A stretch of DNA of 64,000 bases from JAJXWB01 sp046349215 (GCA_046349215.1 JAXMCV010000001.1:1302001-1366000); one strand, 5' to 3'; shown: positions 40,790-50,140, counted from the stretch's first letter. The notes: generated by a model from the sequence alone, not told the origin. Numbers and translations: made by a program.

Positions 40790-40922
40790 GACTCTTGCGT
40801 GCGATTCAAGGGCTAGTGTAGCGTCCGGCTTGTCGACTACGACATCTCGTGCGGCGGACCTTACAGAGCGTGCATGCGTGCGATGCGCCCGATTCCCGGG
40901 CGTTGCGGAGCGATTCCGATTC
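40790..40922 (+). promoter_or_regulatory. Cluster of five GANTC (CcrM) sites upstream of gcrA
   Basis: GANTC occurs at 40790-40794 (GACTC), 40803-40807, 40891-40895, 40912-40916 and 40918-40922 (all GATTC). CcrM methylates this site in alphaproteobacteria, and GcrA activates promoters carrying methylated GANTC. At this base composition about one site per 300 bases is expected. The cluster lies 60-190 bases before the gcrA start and could give methylation-dependent, replication-timed or autoregulated expression. Confidence 0.6.
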
Positions 40923-40980
40923 CGCGTCAAACGCTTGCGCACTCGACGAGTAAATGCGGACCCAGATCAAGGAGGACTTC

Positions 40981-41496
40981 ATGTCCTGGAACGACGAGCG
41001 CGTGGAGATGCTGCGCAAACTCTGGCAGGACGGCCTGAGCGCAAGCCAGATCGCGTCGGAGCTCGCCAACGGCATCACCCGCAACGCGGTGATCGGCAAG
41101 GTGCACAGGCTCGGCCTTTCCGGCCGCGCCAAGACGCCGGCGCAGAGCGCGCCGCGGCCGCGCCCGGCCAAGCCCGCCAGGACGTCCTCGCCCGCGCCGC
41201 GCTCGCATGCGCCGATCATGCGCGGCAATCTCGCCTACGCGCTCAGCCCCCGCGTGATGGAAGCCCCGCCGCAGCCCAAGGCGCTGCTGGAGGAGGTCGT
41301 CATCCCGATGTCCGAACGCGTGACGATCATGGAACTGCGCGAATCCATGTGCCGCTGGCCCATGGGCGATCCGCAGACGCCGGAATTCCGCTATTGCGGC
41401 GGCGATGCGCCGATCGGCGAAGGCCCGTATTGCAAGTACCACGCGCGCGTCGCCTACCAGCCGGCGCAGGACCGCCGTCGCGCCAAGGCGCGCTGA
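40981..41496 (+). CDS. gcrA: GcrA cell-cycle regulator
   Basis: 171 residues. GcrA is an alphaproteobacterial transcription regulator that works with sigma-70 and CcrM-methylated DNA to control the cell cycle. The N-terminal DNA-binding segment MSWNDERVEMLRKLWQDGLSASQIASELANGITRNAVIGKVHRLGLSGR is highly characteristic. A Pro/Ala-rich linker follows. The C-terminal sigma-binding part has LRESMCRWPMGDPQTPEFRYCGGDAPIGEGPYCKYHARVAYQP with conserved cysteines. AGGAGG precedes the ATG at 40981. Confidence 0.97.
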   Translation: MSWNDERVEMLRKLWQDGLSASQIASELANGITRNAVIGKVHRLGLSGRAKTPAQSAPRPRPAKPARTSSPAPRSHAPIMRGNLAYALSPRVMEAPPQPKALLEEVVIPMSERVTIMELRESMCRWPMGDPQTPEFRYCGGDAPIGEGPYCKYHARVAYQPAQDRRRAKAR

Positions 41497-41539
41497 CCGG
41501 CGCGGCGGGCGACCGGACGTTCCGTTCGACGCGGGCCGG

Positions 41540-42583
41540 TCAGGCCCGGTCGCCGGGAACAGGTATCGTCACCGAAAACGTGGAGCCTTTGCCCGGCTCG
41601 GATTCGATTTCGAGCCGCCCGTGGTGGCGCGCGACGATGTGCTTGACGAGCGCGAGTCCCAGCCCCGTGCCGCCCTTGGCGCGGCTCTGGCCGATGTCTA
41701 CGCGATAGAAGCGCTCGGTCAGGCGCGGCAGGTGTTCGGCGGCGACGCCCGGCCCTTGGTCGCGCACCATGATACGGCCCATGCCGTCCTTCTCGTCGAC
41801 AATCACCTCGACCGGCGCCGGCGCGCCGTACTTGATCGCATTCTCGATCAGATTGTCGGCGACGCGCAGCAATTCGTCGCGATCGCCGGTCACGATGACG
41901 GGGCCTGCCGGCGCGTATCTGATCTCGACGCCATTCTCCTGGGCGAGCGCGCTCAGGCTGTCTACGATCTGCGCCACGATGGTCGTCAGATCTACCTCGC
42001 TGTCGGGCCGCATGTGCAGCTTCTGTTCGATGCGCGACAGCGACAGGAGATCGTCGACGAGGCGGGCCATGCGACGCGCCTGATCGGCCATGATCGCCAG
42101 AAATTTTTCGCGCGCGATGGCGTCATCCTTCGCCGGCCCCTGCAGGGTCTCGATGAAGCCCAGCACGGAGGCGAGCGGCGTCCGCAATTCGTGGCTGGCG
42201 TTGGCGACGAAATCGGTCCGCACCCGGTCGACGCGGCGCGCCTCCGTCACGTCGTGCAACGTGACGACGCAGGCGCGCATCCGGCCGATCGACAGGGGCG
42301 AGAGATGCACCTCGAACTGCCGCTCGATCGGCACGCGGTCGAGCCAGGACGAGGATTGCGGCTGGCCGGTATTGAAGACGCGGCCGATGGCCTCGATCAC
42401 GTCGGGCGAACGCAGGCCGCGCAGGAGCGGTTCGTCCTTCACGAGCGCCGGCAGCAGGCGACGGGCGGAAGCATTGATGGCGATCACCCGGAAGCTGGAG
42501 GCGACGACGAACACAGCCTCCGGCAAGGCCTCGATCAGGGCCTCGACGAGGCCCGAGCCGTCATTTGGTTCGACGCCAGCCAT
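41540..42583 (-). CDS. PhoR-like sensor histidine kinase without membrane segments
   Basis: 347 residues. An N-terminal PAS-like domain (LIEALPEAVFVVASSFRVIAINASARRLLP) is followed by the dimerisation/phosphoacceptor box VANASHELRTPLASVLGFIETLQ (His near residue 131) and a complete ATPase domain: N-box NLIENAIKYG, VRDQGPGV, and GGTGLGLALVKHIVARHHGRL. The kinase core resembles PhoR of the phosphate regulon. No transmembrane helix is present, and only 36 bases separate it from the divergent ppk2, so none has been missed upstream. No response regulator is adjacent. The proximity to ppk2 fits a phosphate-related role. Confidence 0.88.
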   Translation of the reverse strand: MAGVEPNDGSGLVEALIEALPEAVFVVASSFRVIAINASARRLLPALVKDEPLLRGLRSPDVIEAIGRVFNTGQPQSSSWLDRVPIERQFEVHLSPLSIGRMRACVVTLHDVTEARRVDRVRTDFVANASHELRTPLASVLGFIETLQGPAKDDAIAREKFLAIMADQARRMARLVDDLLSLSRIEQKLHMRPDSEVDLTTIVAQIVDSLSALAQENGVEIRYAPAGPVIVTGDRDELLRVADNLIENAIKYGAPAPVEVIVDEKDGMGRIMVRDQGPGVAAEHLPRLTERFYRVDIGQSRAKGGTGLGLALVKHIVARHHGRLEIESEPGKGSTFSVTIPVPGDRA

Positions 42584-42619
42584 TTCCTTGCCTGTCCCCG
42601 AGCGCTAGTTTCATAGACC

Positions 42620-43513
42620 ATGCATGACAGGAAAGCGACAAAGCGGCAGGAAGCCGCCCGCGCGGTCGAAACCTTCGCCATCGACGCGCCGGACCTGCCC
42701 GAGGCGATCGACAGGGCCGCCCTGCGCTCGGGCGGCTATCCCTACGACAAGAAGCTCAAGCGCAAGACCTATGCGAAGGACCTGCACCGCCTGCAGATCG
42801 AACTCCTGAAACTGCAGGACTGGGTTCAGAACGAGGGCGAGCGCATCGTCGTCGTGTTCGAGGGCCGCGACGCCGCCGGCAAGGGCGGAACCATCGCCCG
42901 CGTGACGCAGCACCTCAACCCGCGCATCGCGCATATCGCGGCGCTCTCCAAGCCGACGCCCCACGAACAGGGCGAATGGTATTTCCAGCGCTACGTCGCG
43001 CACATGCCGTCGAAGGGCGAGATCACGATCTTCGACCGCTCCTGGTACAATCGCGCCGTGGTGGAGCCGGTATTCGGTTTCGCCAGCGACGACGAGGCGA
43101 ACGCCTTCCTCGACCGCACGCCGGAATTCGAGGACATGCTGGCGCGCGACGGCATCAGGATCGTCAAGTTCTTCCTCAACGTCGGGCGCGAGATGCAGAT
43201 GAAGCGGCTGCACGCCCGCCACCACGATCCGCTGAAGCGCTGGAAACTGTCGGAACTCGACTACAAGGCGATCGACAAGTGGAACGACTTCTCGACGCAT
43301 ATCGAGAAGATGCTGGCGCGCACCGACAGCGCGGCCGCGCCCTGGACCATCGTTCGCGCCAATGACAAGCGCCGCACGCGGATCGAGACGATCCGTCACC
43401 TGCTGGACGTCATGCCCTATTCGGACAAGGACGCGAAGCTCACGGGCGACATAGACCGGAAGATCGTGCTGTCGGCGGCGAGTTTCCTGGCCGACGGCGG
43501 CGAGGAGGAATAG
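42620..43513 (+). CDS. ppk2: Polyphosphate kinase 2
   Basis: 297 residues, single-domain PPK2. Transfers phosphate between polyphosphate and nucleotides, mostly making GTP or ATP from polyphosphate. Walker A is FEGRDAAGKGGTIARVTQHLNPR; the lid and Walker B region show FDRSWYNRAVVEPVFGF; WKLSELDYKAIDKWNDFS and IVRANDKRRTRIETIRHLL are further hallmarks of the class I group. Divergent from the PhoR-like kinase with a 36-base gap, so the two promoters overlap. Confidence 0.95.
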   Translation: MHDRKATKRQEAARAVETFAIDAPDLPEAIDRAALRSGGYPYDKKLKRKTYAKDLHRLQIELLKLQDWVQNEGERIVVVFEGRDAAGKGGTIARVTQHLNPRIAHIAALSKPTPHEQGEWYFQRYVAHMPSKGEITIFDRSWYNRAVVEPVFGFASDDEANAFLDRTPEFEDMLARDGIRIVKFFLNVGREMQMKRLHARHHDPLKRWKLSELDYKAIDKWNDFSTHIEKMLARTDSAAAPWTIVRANDKRRTRIETIRHLLDVMPYSDKDAKLTGDIDRKIVLSAASFLADGGEEE

Positions 43514-43607
43514 CAGCCTGTGCGATTTGTTCCGGCGGTTGAACGTGAGTCGAGGCAAGGTCCGGACCGAAAGCTGCGGGCCGACCCGCGCCTGCCAGGG
43601 GACCGAG

Positions 43608-44099
43608 ATGTTTCGTCGAACAATGCGCGCTCTGCCGATCGTCTTCTGCGCCGCCGCCTGCGCGCCGGCGAGCGCCGAGGAAGCAAGGAGCAACATCCGC
43701 GACAGCATCGCGTTCGAAGGCAAATGCCGCATCCAGATCGCCGAAGCCTCGGTGCCCTGCAACAACGGCGCGGCGCTGTTCCGGCTCGTCAACGATCGCA
43801 CGATCGTCATCTTCGGCAGCCCGGCGGGCATGTTCACCGTCGCCGGGGCCCAGGAGAAGCGGATCGACGACAGGACGCAGGCCCTGGCCATCGACACGAT
43901 ACGCTTCAAGATCGGCGACCATGACGAAACCGTCGACAGCAACATGGAAGGCGAATGCCGCACCAGCACGAGCGCGGATGGAAGCCGGATCGAGGCGATC
44001 CGCTGCGCCGTGCGCGACAAGGTCAAGAAGGCGAAATTCAGTTTCGACCTGACCGACATCACGACGGCCAAGCGCACCGTCGTTACCGGTTCAAAGTAG
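43608..44099 (+). CDS. Hypothetical secreted protein, 163 residues
   Basis: Not recognised. A signal peptide (MFRRTMRALPIVFCAAACAP, cleavage after ASA) indicates export. The mature part has pairs of cysteines (GKCRIQIAEASVPCNNG; GECRTS; AIRCAV) likely to form disulfides, and beta-strand-like segments. CAGGGGACC precedes the ATG. It follows ppk2 by about 95 bases on the same strand. Confidence 0.65.
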   Translation: MFRRTMRALPIVFCAAACAPASAEEARSNIRDSIAFEGKCRIQIAEASVPCNNGAALFRLVNDRTIVIFGSPAGMFTVAGAQEKRIDDRTQALAIDTIRFKIGDHDETVDSNMEGECRTSTSADGSRIEAIRCAVRDKVKKAKFSFDLTDITTAKRTVVTGSK

Positions 44100-44103
44100 A
44101 AGG

Positions 44104-45192
44104 TCAGTCTTCGCCGCGCTGCACTTCTTCCATGGCGCGCCTGAGCGCATTCCAGCGGCGCAAGGCCTCGTTGGCGCCGAGCAGCGCCAGCGCGAGAACG
44201 AAAGGCACGAGATAATAGATGATGCGGAACAAGAGCAGCGCTGCGATCATCTTCTCTTCGCTGGGCGCCGGAACGAATTTCAGCATCGTCGCCTCGAACA
44301 CGCCGATGCCGCCGGGCGCATGGCTGACGATGCCGAGAATCGCGCCGAAAACATAGGTCGCGGCAAAGGTCGGGAAGTCGATCGGCGTGTGCGCGGGCAG
44401 CAGCACGTAAAGAACGCCGGCCGCCGCGCAGAGGTCGGCGACGCCGAGCGACATCTGGCCGAGCGTGACCAGCGCGCCGGGAAGTTCGAGCCGGAAACCC
44501 TGAAGGCGCACCCTGCGCTGCGACATGGCGACCCAGCCGACATAGGCGGCGATGGTGACCAGCACGCCGGCGCCGATCAGCGCGTTCACCTGCCACTTGA
44601 GCTGGTCGAGATAGGAAATCGCGTCGGCGCGCGCCACGAGGCAGACGCCGATGACGAAGGCCATGCCAAGCCAGAACGTGACGCCGGCAATGACGGTGAG
44701 GCTGGCGACCTTGCCCGCCGATAGTCCGGCGCGCGAATAGATCCAGTAGCGCACGGTCCCGCCGGTGATCAGCGGAAAGCCGAGCGTGAAGGAGATCGCA
44801 TAGCTGGTGAATGAACCGAACGCCGTCGTCCGGTAGGGCACGGTCGCCCGGATCTGTCTCAGCGCCAGCGCGTCGTAGCCGGTCAGCGCCAGATAGGAGA
44901 CGGTCGTCAGAAGCACGGCGCCGGCGATCTGCTCGGCAGTGGTGTTGGCTATGGCCGCGCGCACCGCGCCGAGATCGAGATTGGCGAGGACGCGCGCGAG
45001 CACGAAGACCGACAGCGCGAATATGCCGAGGCTGGCCGCCGCGCCGAGGCTCTTGCCGAGATGCTTGCGGTCGAACAGGCGCTTGCGGGCGGACACCATG
45101 TCGCGACGCTCGCGCCACGGACGATCGCCCGCCGCGATCGGCTCGCCTGCAGGGCGCTCGTCGACAGCGATGGCGTCGTCCTCCCGTCTCAT
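44104..45192 (-). CDS. UPF0104 / lysylphosphatidylglycerol-synthase-like flippase-domain membrane protein
   Basis: 362 residues with about eight helices. The core reads LALTGYDALALRQIRATVPYRTTAFGSFTSYAISFTLGFPLITGGTVRYWIYSRAGLSAGKVASL and VSHAPGGIGVFEATML, the hallmarks of the YbhN/MprF N-terminal membrane family. The soluble aminoacyl-transfer domain of MprF is absent. A role in moving a lipid or polyisoprenoid across the membrane is plausible. It is followed upstream by the YfhO-like gene on the same strand with a 65-base gap. Confidence 0.85.
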   Translation of the reverse strand: MRREDDAIAVDERPAGEPIAAGDRPWRERRDMVSARKRLFDRKHLGKSLGAAASLGIFALSVFVLARVLANLDLGAVRAAIANTTAEQIAGAVLLTTVSYLALTGYDALALRQIRATVPYRTTAFGSFTSYAISFTLGFPLITGGTVRYWIYSRAGLSAGKVASLTVIAGVTFWLGMAFVIGVCLVARADAISYLDQLKWQVNALIGAGVLVTIAAYVGWVAMSQRRVRLQGFRLELPGALVTLGQMSLGVADLCAAAGVLYVLLPAHTPIDFPTFAATYVFGAILGIVSHAPGGIGVFEATMLKFVPAPSEEKMIAALLLFRIIYYLVPFVLALALLGANEALRRWNALRRAMEEVQRGED

Positions 45193-45257
45193 GCCTTCTC
45201 TTTGTTGCGGCCGCAGCGCGGAAGGCCGGGCGCCGAAGCCTTGCTGTTAAGAGCGAT

Positions 45258-47570
45258 TTAGGGACGTGCGGGCCGGGAAGCAATAGCTTCGACCGACTTG
45301 CGCAGGATGCCGGTTAACGGGATCAGCCGGAAGGAGACATCGTGGCGGCCGGGGGCGAGCCGAACGGCGCGGAAAAGCACGTCCGCCTGCAGGATTTGCG
45401 CGGGCTTGCCGTCGACGAGGCATTCCCACCACGGGTGATAGACATCGCCGAGGAAAAGCCACCCGCCGTCCGGCGCATCCGCCTCTATGTCGATTGCCGC
45501 ATTGCGGTAAGACACGATCTTCGCGGTTCCGGGCCGGCGCGGCTTTTCGTCGCTCGCGTCCGCCAGCAGGATTGTCTTGCGGTAGTCGACATCGGGCCAG
45601 CGCCCTGTCGCAAGGATGTCGTCGAAATCTGCGCGCAGCGTCGAGGTCGCGATGAAGACGCGCGGGAAGGCGCGCGGATTTTCGTAGAGATAGCCGTCGG
45701 GCGTGCGTGCAACGAGGTTGAGATCGCCGGGCTTCAGATTCCGGTCGATTTCTTCGGCCGGAACGCCCGTCGCGATCCAGCGCAGGCCGGTGAGATCGGC
45801 GGCGATCGAGCGATAGGACGGGAAAGCCTTCGAGAAGCGCCGCTGTTCGGGAAGTCCTGCAAGGTCGTCGGCGTTGGTGAACCGCTGGAACAGCGACAGG
45901 CGCAATGGATTGTAGCCGAGGTTCTGGTCGAAGCCATGCACGAGGCTGGCGTTCGGCCAGTCGAAGCCGAGGGCGGCGAATTCCATGCGATCGCGATGAT
46001 CAGGCGCAGTATTGGCGGCGAGCTTTTCGCGCAACAGCCGGATCGTCTCGTTCGTCGAATTCGGCCGCAGCATCTCGAAACGCGACGGCGGCAGCGCGGT
46101 GGATTCGTTCGGGCCCGAACCCAGCGCGAAGTCCAGCGCGCAGAAGCCGCCGATCAGCGCCATCGTCAGCGCAGGCGCGGGCGCACTGCGGACGATCCAT
46201 GCAAGCAGCGTGACGGCGGCGGCGAGAAAACCGCAAGCCATCAGGATCGGCATGCTTGCGCGCGCAACCTGGTCCTTCCATTCCGCCATCGCCCAGCAGG
46301 CGACGAGCAAAAGCGCGAGAACGGCGGCGGTCGGCGCGATGCGCCAGCGCATTTCGCCTGCCAGCAGGCGATGCAGGCCGTAGCCCGCGACATAGGCAAG
46401 AAGCGCGCAGATCGGGAAAGTGGCGTCGGCAGGGCGACGCCAGAGGTCCGCGCCGGGAACGTAGTAGAGCAGCGTAAATGCGGGCGTGTAGCGGCCGAGC
46501 GCGTAGAGGACGAGCGCGACGACGAAGGCCAGAAAGTACTTCATGTCGCGGTCGGCGCGACGGAATGCGTACAGCGTCGCGCCGAGAACGGCGAGCGCCA
46601 GCGCGCCCATATAGACCTCGCCCATGTTTCGGGCGAGGAAGAGATCGGTCACGCCGAACTTGACGGAAGGCGGCCCCCAGAATTCAGCAAGCGGACCATC
46701 GACGCCGTAGAGATCGGGCACGACCGCCGTCAGCAGCGAAGCCGGATGCAGCGACGCCTTCACAACCTCGCTCATGATGATCGATGGCCGATTGGAATCG
46801 ACGGCGAGCGCGAGAGTGAGCAGGACGGGAAAGCCGACGACCAATGCGCCGGAAATGACGCCGCCCGCGAGCGGCCGCACGAAGCGGCGCGCGTTTTCGC
46901 GAAGGCCCGGCGCGGCCGTCAGACGCACGATGACGAACAGGAAAAAGAACAGGGCGAAGAACCAGGCGATCTGGTCGCGGCCGAGCGCCATTAGGCCCGC
47001 GAAGGCGCCGGCAAGGAGGCCCCAGCCGAACGAACCGCGGTCGAGCGCCCGCGACAGCGCGAACAGCGCCAGCGGAAACCACGAGAGGCTGAGCACCTGT
47101 CCGACATGCTGGATGCGCCAGGCCGCCGAGCCGCCGAAGGCGAAGGCGAGCGCCGCCAGCAGGGCCGCCTCGGAACGCCAGCCGCGATCGCGAAAATAGA
47201 GCAGCACGCCCATCGCGCCCGCGAACAATGTCGCAAACAGGACGCCATCGGCGAGACGGAACGAGGGCTCCGGTCCGAGCAGCGCGGCGAGAAGGTAGGT
47301 CGGCGCGAAGATCAAGGATTGCGGATCGGCGAGTTGCGGCCAGCCCGTGAAGATGAATGGCGTCCAGAAGGCGCTTTCGCCATTCGCCAGCGCGCCGGCG
47401 AGAAAAGCGAGTTGCGGATAGAAATGCGCCTTGGCGTCCCAGGGAATGGTCACGCGGCCGGACAGCCAGGGCCAGCAGAGCACGAGCCAGACCAGAGCGA
47501 AGACGATCGCCGCGGTCCGGTAGCCTCGCGCGGGCGCGCGTTCAGGCTTTGCCGGAGGTGTCGCGTTCAT
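45258..47570 (-). CDS. YfhO-like polytopic membrane protein
   Basis: 770 residues: about twelve to fourteen transmembrane helices followed by a 200-residue periplasmic C-terminal domain. The N-terminal WPWLSGRVTIPWDAKAHFYPQLAFLAGAL, with an acidic residue in the first loop, and WTPFIFTGWPQLADPQSLIFAPTY resemble GT-C fold glycosyltransferases of the YfhO family, which use lipid-linked sugars. The C-terminal part (GGWLFLGDVYHPWWECLVDGKPAQILQADVLFRAVRLAPGRHDVSF) is the typical beta domain. The start overlaps the ribA end by 29 bases, so the two are probably co-expressed. Confidence 0.82.
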   Translation of the reverse strand: MNATPPAKPERAPARGYRTAAIVFALVWLVLCWPWLSGRVTIPWDAKAHFYPQLAFLAGALANGESAFWTPFIFTGWPQLADPQSLIFAPTYLLAALLGPEPSFRLADGVLFATLFAGAMGVLLYFRDRGWRSEAALLAALAFAFGGSAAWRIQHVGQVLSLSWFPLALFALSRALDRGSFGWGLLAGAFAGLMALGRDQIAWFFALFFFLFVIVRLTAAPGLRENARRFVRPLAGGVISGALVVGFPVLLTLALAVDSNRPSIIMSEVVKASLHPASLLTAVVPDLYGVDGPLAEFWGPPSVKFGVTDLFLARNMGEVYMGALALAVLGATLYAFRRADRDMKYFLAFVVALVLYALGRYTPAFTLLYYVPGADLWRRPADATFPICALLAYVAGYGLHRLLAGEMRWRIAPTAAVLALLLVACWAMAEWKDQVARASMPILMACGFLAAAVTLLAWIVRSAPAPALTMALIGGFCALDFALGSGPNESTALPPSRFEMLRPNSTNETIRLLREKLAANTAPDHRDRMEFAALGFDWPNASLVHGFDQNLGYNPLRLSLFQRFTNADDLAGLPEQRRFSKAFPSYRSIAADLTGLRWIATGVPAEEIDRNLKPGDLNLVARTPDGYLYENPRAFPRVFIATSTLRADFDDILATGRWPDVDYRKTILLADASDEKPRRPGTAKIVSYRNAAIDIEADAPDGGWLFLGDVYHPWWECLVDGKPAQILQADVLFRAVRLAPGRHDVSFRLIPLTGILRKSVEAIASRPARP

Positions 47571-48648
47571 CGATCGAATGACCGGCCTTGAGCCTCTTGG
47601 CTTCGAGATAGCGCGCGTTCTGCGGCGTCGGGCGTCCGACGACGCTCTGCTGCGCGACGACGTCGAGGCCGGCGTCGGCCAGGGCCTGCTTCTTGACGGG
47701 ATTGTTGGTCATGATGCGGACGCGCGACACGCCGAGCTGCTTCAGCATGGCGCCGGCGAAATCGAAACCGCGCTGGTCGTCGTCGAAGCCCAGCACCTCG
47801 TCCGCGTCGAACGTATCGAAACCATCGGCCTGCAGACGATAGGCCTTGATCTTGCTGGCGAGCCCGTTGCCGCGACCTTCCTGGTCGAGATAGAGGATGA
47901 TTCCGCCTTCGCCCTTCGCCATCGACTGCGCCGTCATGCGCAACTGGTCGCCGCAATCGCACTTGAGCGAACCGAAGAGGTCGCCGGTGAGACAGGCCGA
48001 ATGAATGCGCACGTCGACGGGTTGCGCGCGGTCGGGATCGCCGACGATGACGGCCGCCTGATCACGCAGGCCCTCGCCGCCGCGGAAAATCACGAATTCC
48101 GATTTCGGCGCGCCTTCCAGCGGCACGATGGCGCGCGAGACGATGTGCAGGCCGGCGACCTTGCGTTCGCGATAGGCGAGGATCGCGGCGGCTGCGACGC
48201 GCGCGACAGGCAGACCGGCGAGCGCGCCCGGCGCCAGCGGCACGACGACGAGCGCCGGCAGCAGGGCGGCGAGATGGGTCAGTTGCAGCGCCGCTTCCTC
48301 GCCGGGGCCGAGCGGCAGGACCGGCGCGTCGATGGCGGCGATCTCCGCCAGCGCCAGCCGCGCCAGCCGCGCGATGTCGACGTCCGGAAGGTCGAGCGCG
48401 CCGGGCGCGCGCGGCGCGCCGAGCCGGTGCAGGCGCGCGCCCGACAGCACGAGGCGGGCGGCGCCCTGGGCAAGCCCCTCGAGCACGGCCAAGGCCGGCG
48501 AATCCAGTCCCTCGACGGGCGCCGCGAGGATGGCGCGGTCGGCCGTCTCGATCAGAACCGGACGCCCCGCGCGAAATTCCGCTATCGCCCTTTCGGCGGC
48601 GAGCTGGTCGCGGTCCCCGCCGAACAATGCCTCGATGTTCATGCCCAT
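47542..48648 (-). CDS. ribA: GTP cyclohydrolase II
   Basis: About 368 residues. Opens GTP to start riboflavin synthesis. The C-terminal 200 residues carry the zinc ligands in HSACLTGDLFGSLKCDCGDQL, the catalytic LDQEGRGNGLASKIKAYRLQ and VRIMTNNPVKKQAL. The N-terminal 150 residues are an alphaproteobacterial extension with no dihydroxybutanone-phosphate-synthase motif, so only the cyclohydrolase step is supported. ATG 48648 (MGMNIEALF) is preceded by GGA; the longer frame to 48696 is less likely. Confidence 0.9.
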   Translation of the reverse strand: MGMNIEALFGGDRDQLAAERAIAEFRAGRPVLIETADRAILAAPVEGLDSPALAVLEGLAQGAARLVLSGARLHRLGAPRAPGALDLPDVDIARLARLALAEIAAIDAPVLPLGPGEEAALQLTHLAALLPALVVVPLAPGALAGLPVARVAAAAILAYRERKVAGLHIVSRAIVPLEGAPKSEFVIFRGGEGLRDQAAVIVGDPDRAQPVDVRIHSACLTGDLFGSLKCDCGDQLRMTAQSMAKGEGGIILYLDQEGRGNGLASKIKAYRLQADGFDTFDADEVLGFDDDQRGFDFAGAMLKQLGVSRVRIMTNNPVKKQALADAGLDVVAQQSVVGRPTPQNARYLEAKRLKAGHSIDERDTSGKA

Positions 48649-48750
48649 TCCGTATCCGGTTGCGGCGCAACATCGTCCGTCCGGCGTCGATGTCAATATA
48701 AGCGGCTGCGGCCCGGATGCGAACCCGGAGCTAGCGAAGCTCCTGTTTGC

Positions 48751-48780
48751 AAAAAAAGAGCGGCGCCGGGGCGCCGCTCT
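48751..48780 (-). terminator. Intrinsic terminator of the DUF1236 gene
   Basis: AGAGCGGCGC (48757-48766) pairs with GCGCCGCTCT (48771-48780) with a four-base loop. On the minus strand the stem is followed by seven T residues. It lies just past the DUF1236 stop at 48803 and separates that gene from ribA. Confidence 0.9.
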
Positions 48781-48802
48781 GGAGCTCGTGCTTCGCCTTT
48801 CA

Positions 48803-50041
48803 TCACTCGCGGATGACGTCGACGATCTCGCGGGTCTGGGGATCGACGAGGACGACCTCGCGATTGACCACGAAGTACCGGTACTCGCCGAAGTCGGGCG
48901 ATTCCCGCAGGATCGCCTGGGGCAGCGGCATCAGGTCGATATCGGCCGAAATCCGCTCGCCGACCCGCACGTCGATCGAGCGGGTGATCGGCCGGGCGCC
49001 GCGCATGGCGTCGGTATAGACGACACGCTCCTGCGTGTGGCTGAGCCGGGCGTGATGGGCGGGAACGCGTCCCCGGCCCTCGCCGCCGCTGGCCGCCACG
49101 ACCGTGACGATCTCGCGCGTCCTCGGCTCGATGATGACGATCTCGTCGTTGGCGACGACATAATCGTAGCCCCGGTATTGCGGGAAGACCGAGACCAGTT
49201 CGCTCGGCAGCGGCCGGTAATGGACGTGCTCGGGCACGCGCGCGCCGACGCTCAGGTTGAAGTCGACATGATCGACCCGCGCGGAGCGGTCGCGCGCCAC
49301 GAAGTCGCGGACCTGCGTCTGCGCCTTCGCATCGAGATTGACGGACTGACCGGCGCCGACGCTGACGCTGGCGCGATTGCCGCCGCCCTGCTGGCCAGTC
49401 TGGGCGGTCCCGGTCGCAGAGCCGCCGCTGCGCTCGTTCGGCATGTTGCGGTCGGCCTGGCCGGGCTGCGGGTTTTTCGTGTCGCGGGACTGTGCGTTCT
49501 TCTCCTGGCCTGTCGTGGGCGATTGCGCCGACTTGCCGGCGCCGGGCTGATCATGCTCGGCGCGGGTCGGTTCGTGCGAGGTTCCGGGCTTGCTCTCGGC
49601 GTTGCGGTCGTGAGACGACGCGGGCGATTGAGCAGCCTTGCCGCCAGCGCCTTCATTCCGCTCCGCCCGGCCCTTCTCTTCCGTCCGTCCCTTTTCTTCT
49701 GCGCCTTCCTTGCCGGGCGCCTGCGCAGCCTTGCTGGCGTTGCCCTCGTTGCGCTCGGCGCGACCATGCTCGCCGGGTCCCGTCGGTTTCTCGGCGCTCT
49801 TGCCGGGCGTCGCCTGGTGCGGGGCGCCGCCGTTTTCCTCGGTCTGGGCGCCCCTGGCGCGCGGCGCGGCGCTTTCGCGCGATTCCGGCTGGGTCGCGGT
49901 CGCCGAAGGCTGGTGCGAAGGTCCGGCGTTGGCCGGCCCCTTCTCTGGGGATCCCGACTGACCCTGGTTCGATTGCGCCTGGACGGAGCCCGCCAGCAAC
50001 AACGAGGCGAGCGCCGCCGACGCGAGAAGCGTCTTTTTCAT
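48803..50041 (-). CDS. DUF1236 exported protein with long low-complexity region
   Basis: About 412 residues. The start at 50041 (MKKTLLASAALASLLLAGSV, signal peptide ending VQA) follows a perfect AAAGGAGG box. Residues 25-245 are low complexity, rich in Gly, Glu, Lys, Gln and Pro, with recurring GRAERNEG-like units. Two DUF1236 modules follow: VPEHVHYRPLPSELVSVFPQYRGYDYVVANDEIVIIEP and ISADIDLMPLPQAILRESPDFGEYRYFVVNREVVLVDP. The domain is common in Hyphomicrobiales envelopes and of unknown function. The repetitive linker could reach through the peptidoglycan. Confidence 0.88.
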   Translation of the reverse strand: MKKTLLASAALASLLLAGSVQAQSNQGQSGSPEKGPANAGPSHQPSATATQPESRESAAPRARGAQTEENGGAPHQATPGKSAEKPTGPGEHGRAERNEGNASKAAQAPGKEGAEEKGRTEEKGRAERNEGAGGKAAQSPASSHDRNAESKPGTSHEPTRAEHDQPGAGKSAQSPTTGQEKNAQSRDTKNPQPGQADRNMPNERSGGSATGTAQTGQQGGGNRASVSVGAGQSVNLDAKAQTQVRDFVARDRSARVDHVDFNLSVGARVPEHVHYRPLPSELVSVFPQYRGYDYVVANDEIVIIEPRTREIVTVVAASGGEGRGRVPAHHARLSHTQERVVYTDAMRGARPITRSIDVRVGERISADIDLMPLPQAILRESPDFGEYRYFVVNREVVLVDPQTREIVDVIRE

Positions 50042-50140
50042 CCTGTTCCTCCTTTGGCGTGAGAATTTCGCCCGCGGCCGTGGCGGCGAGCGAGAAAACG
50101 CTGCCTGCCGCCCGTGCGAGGGGCGGCGGGGCGCGCCAGA

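Noticed and set aside
40532..40942. 136-codon minus-strand frame in the argD-gcrA gap
   Set aside because: Arg-rich, no family likeness, and it overlaps the expected promoter regions of both neighbours.
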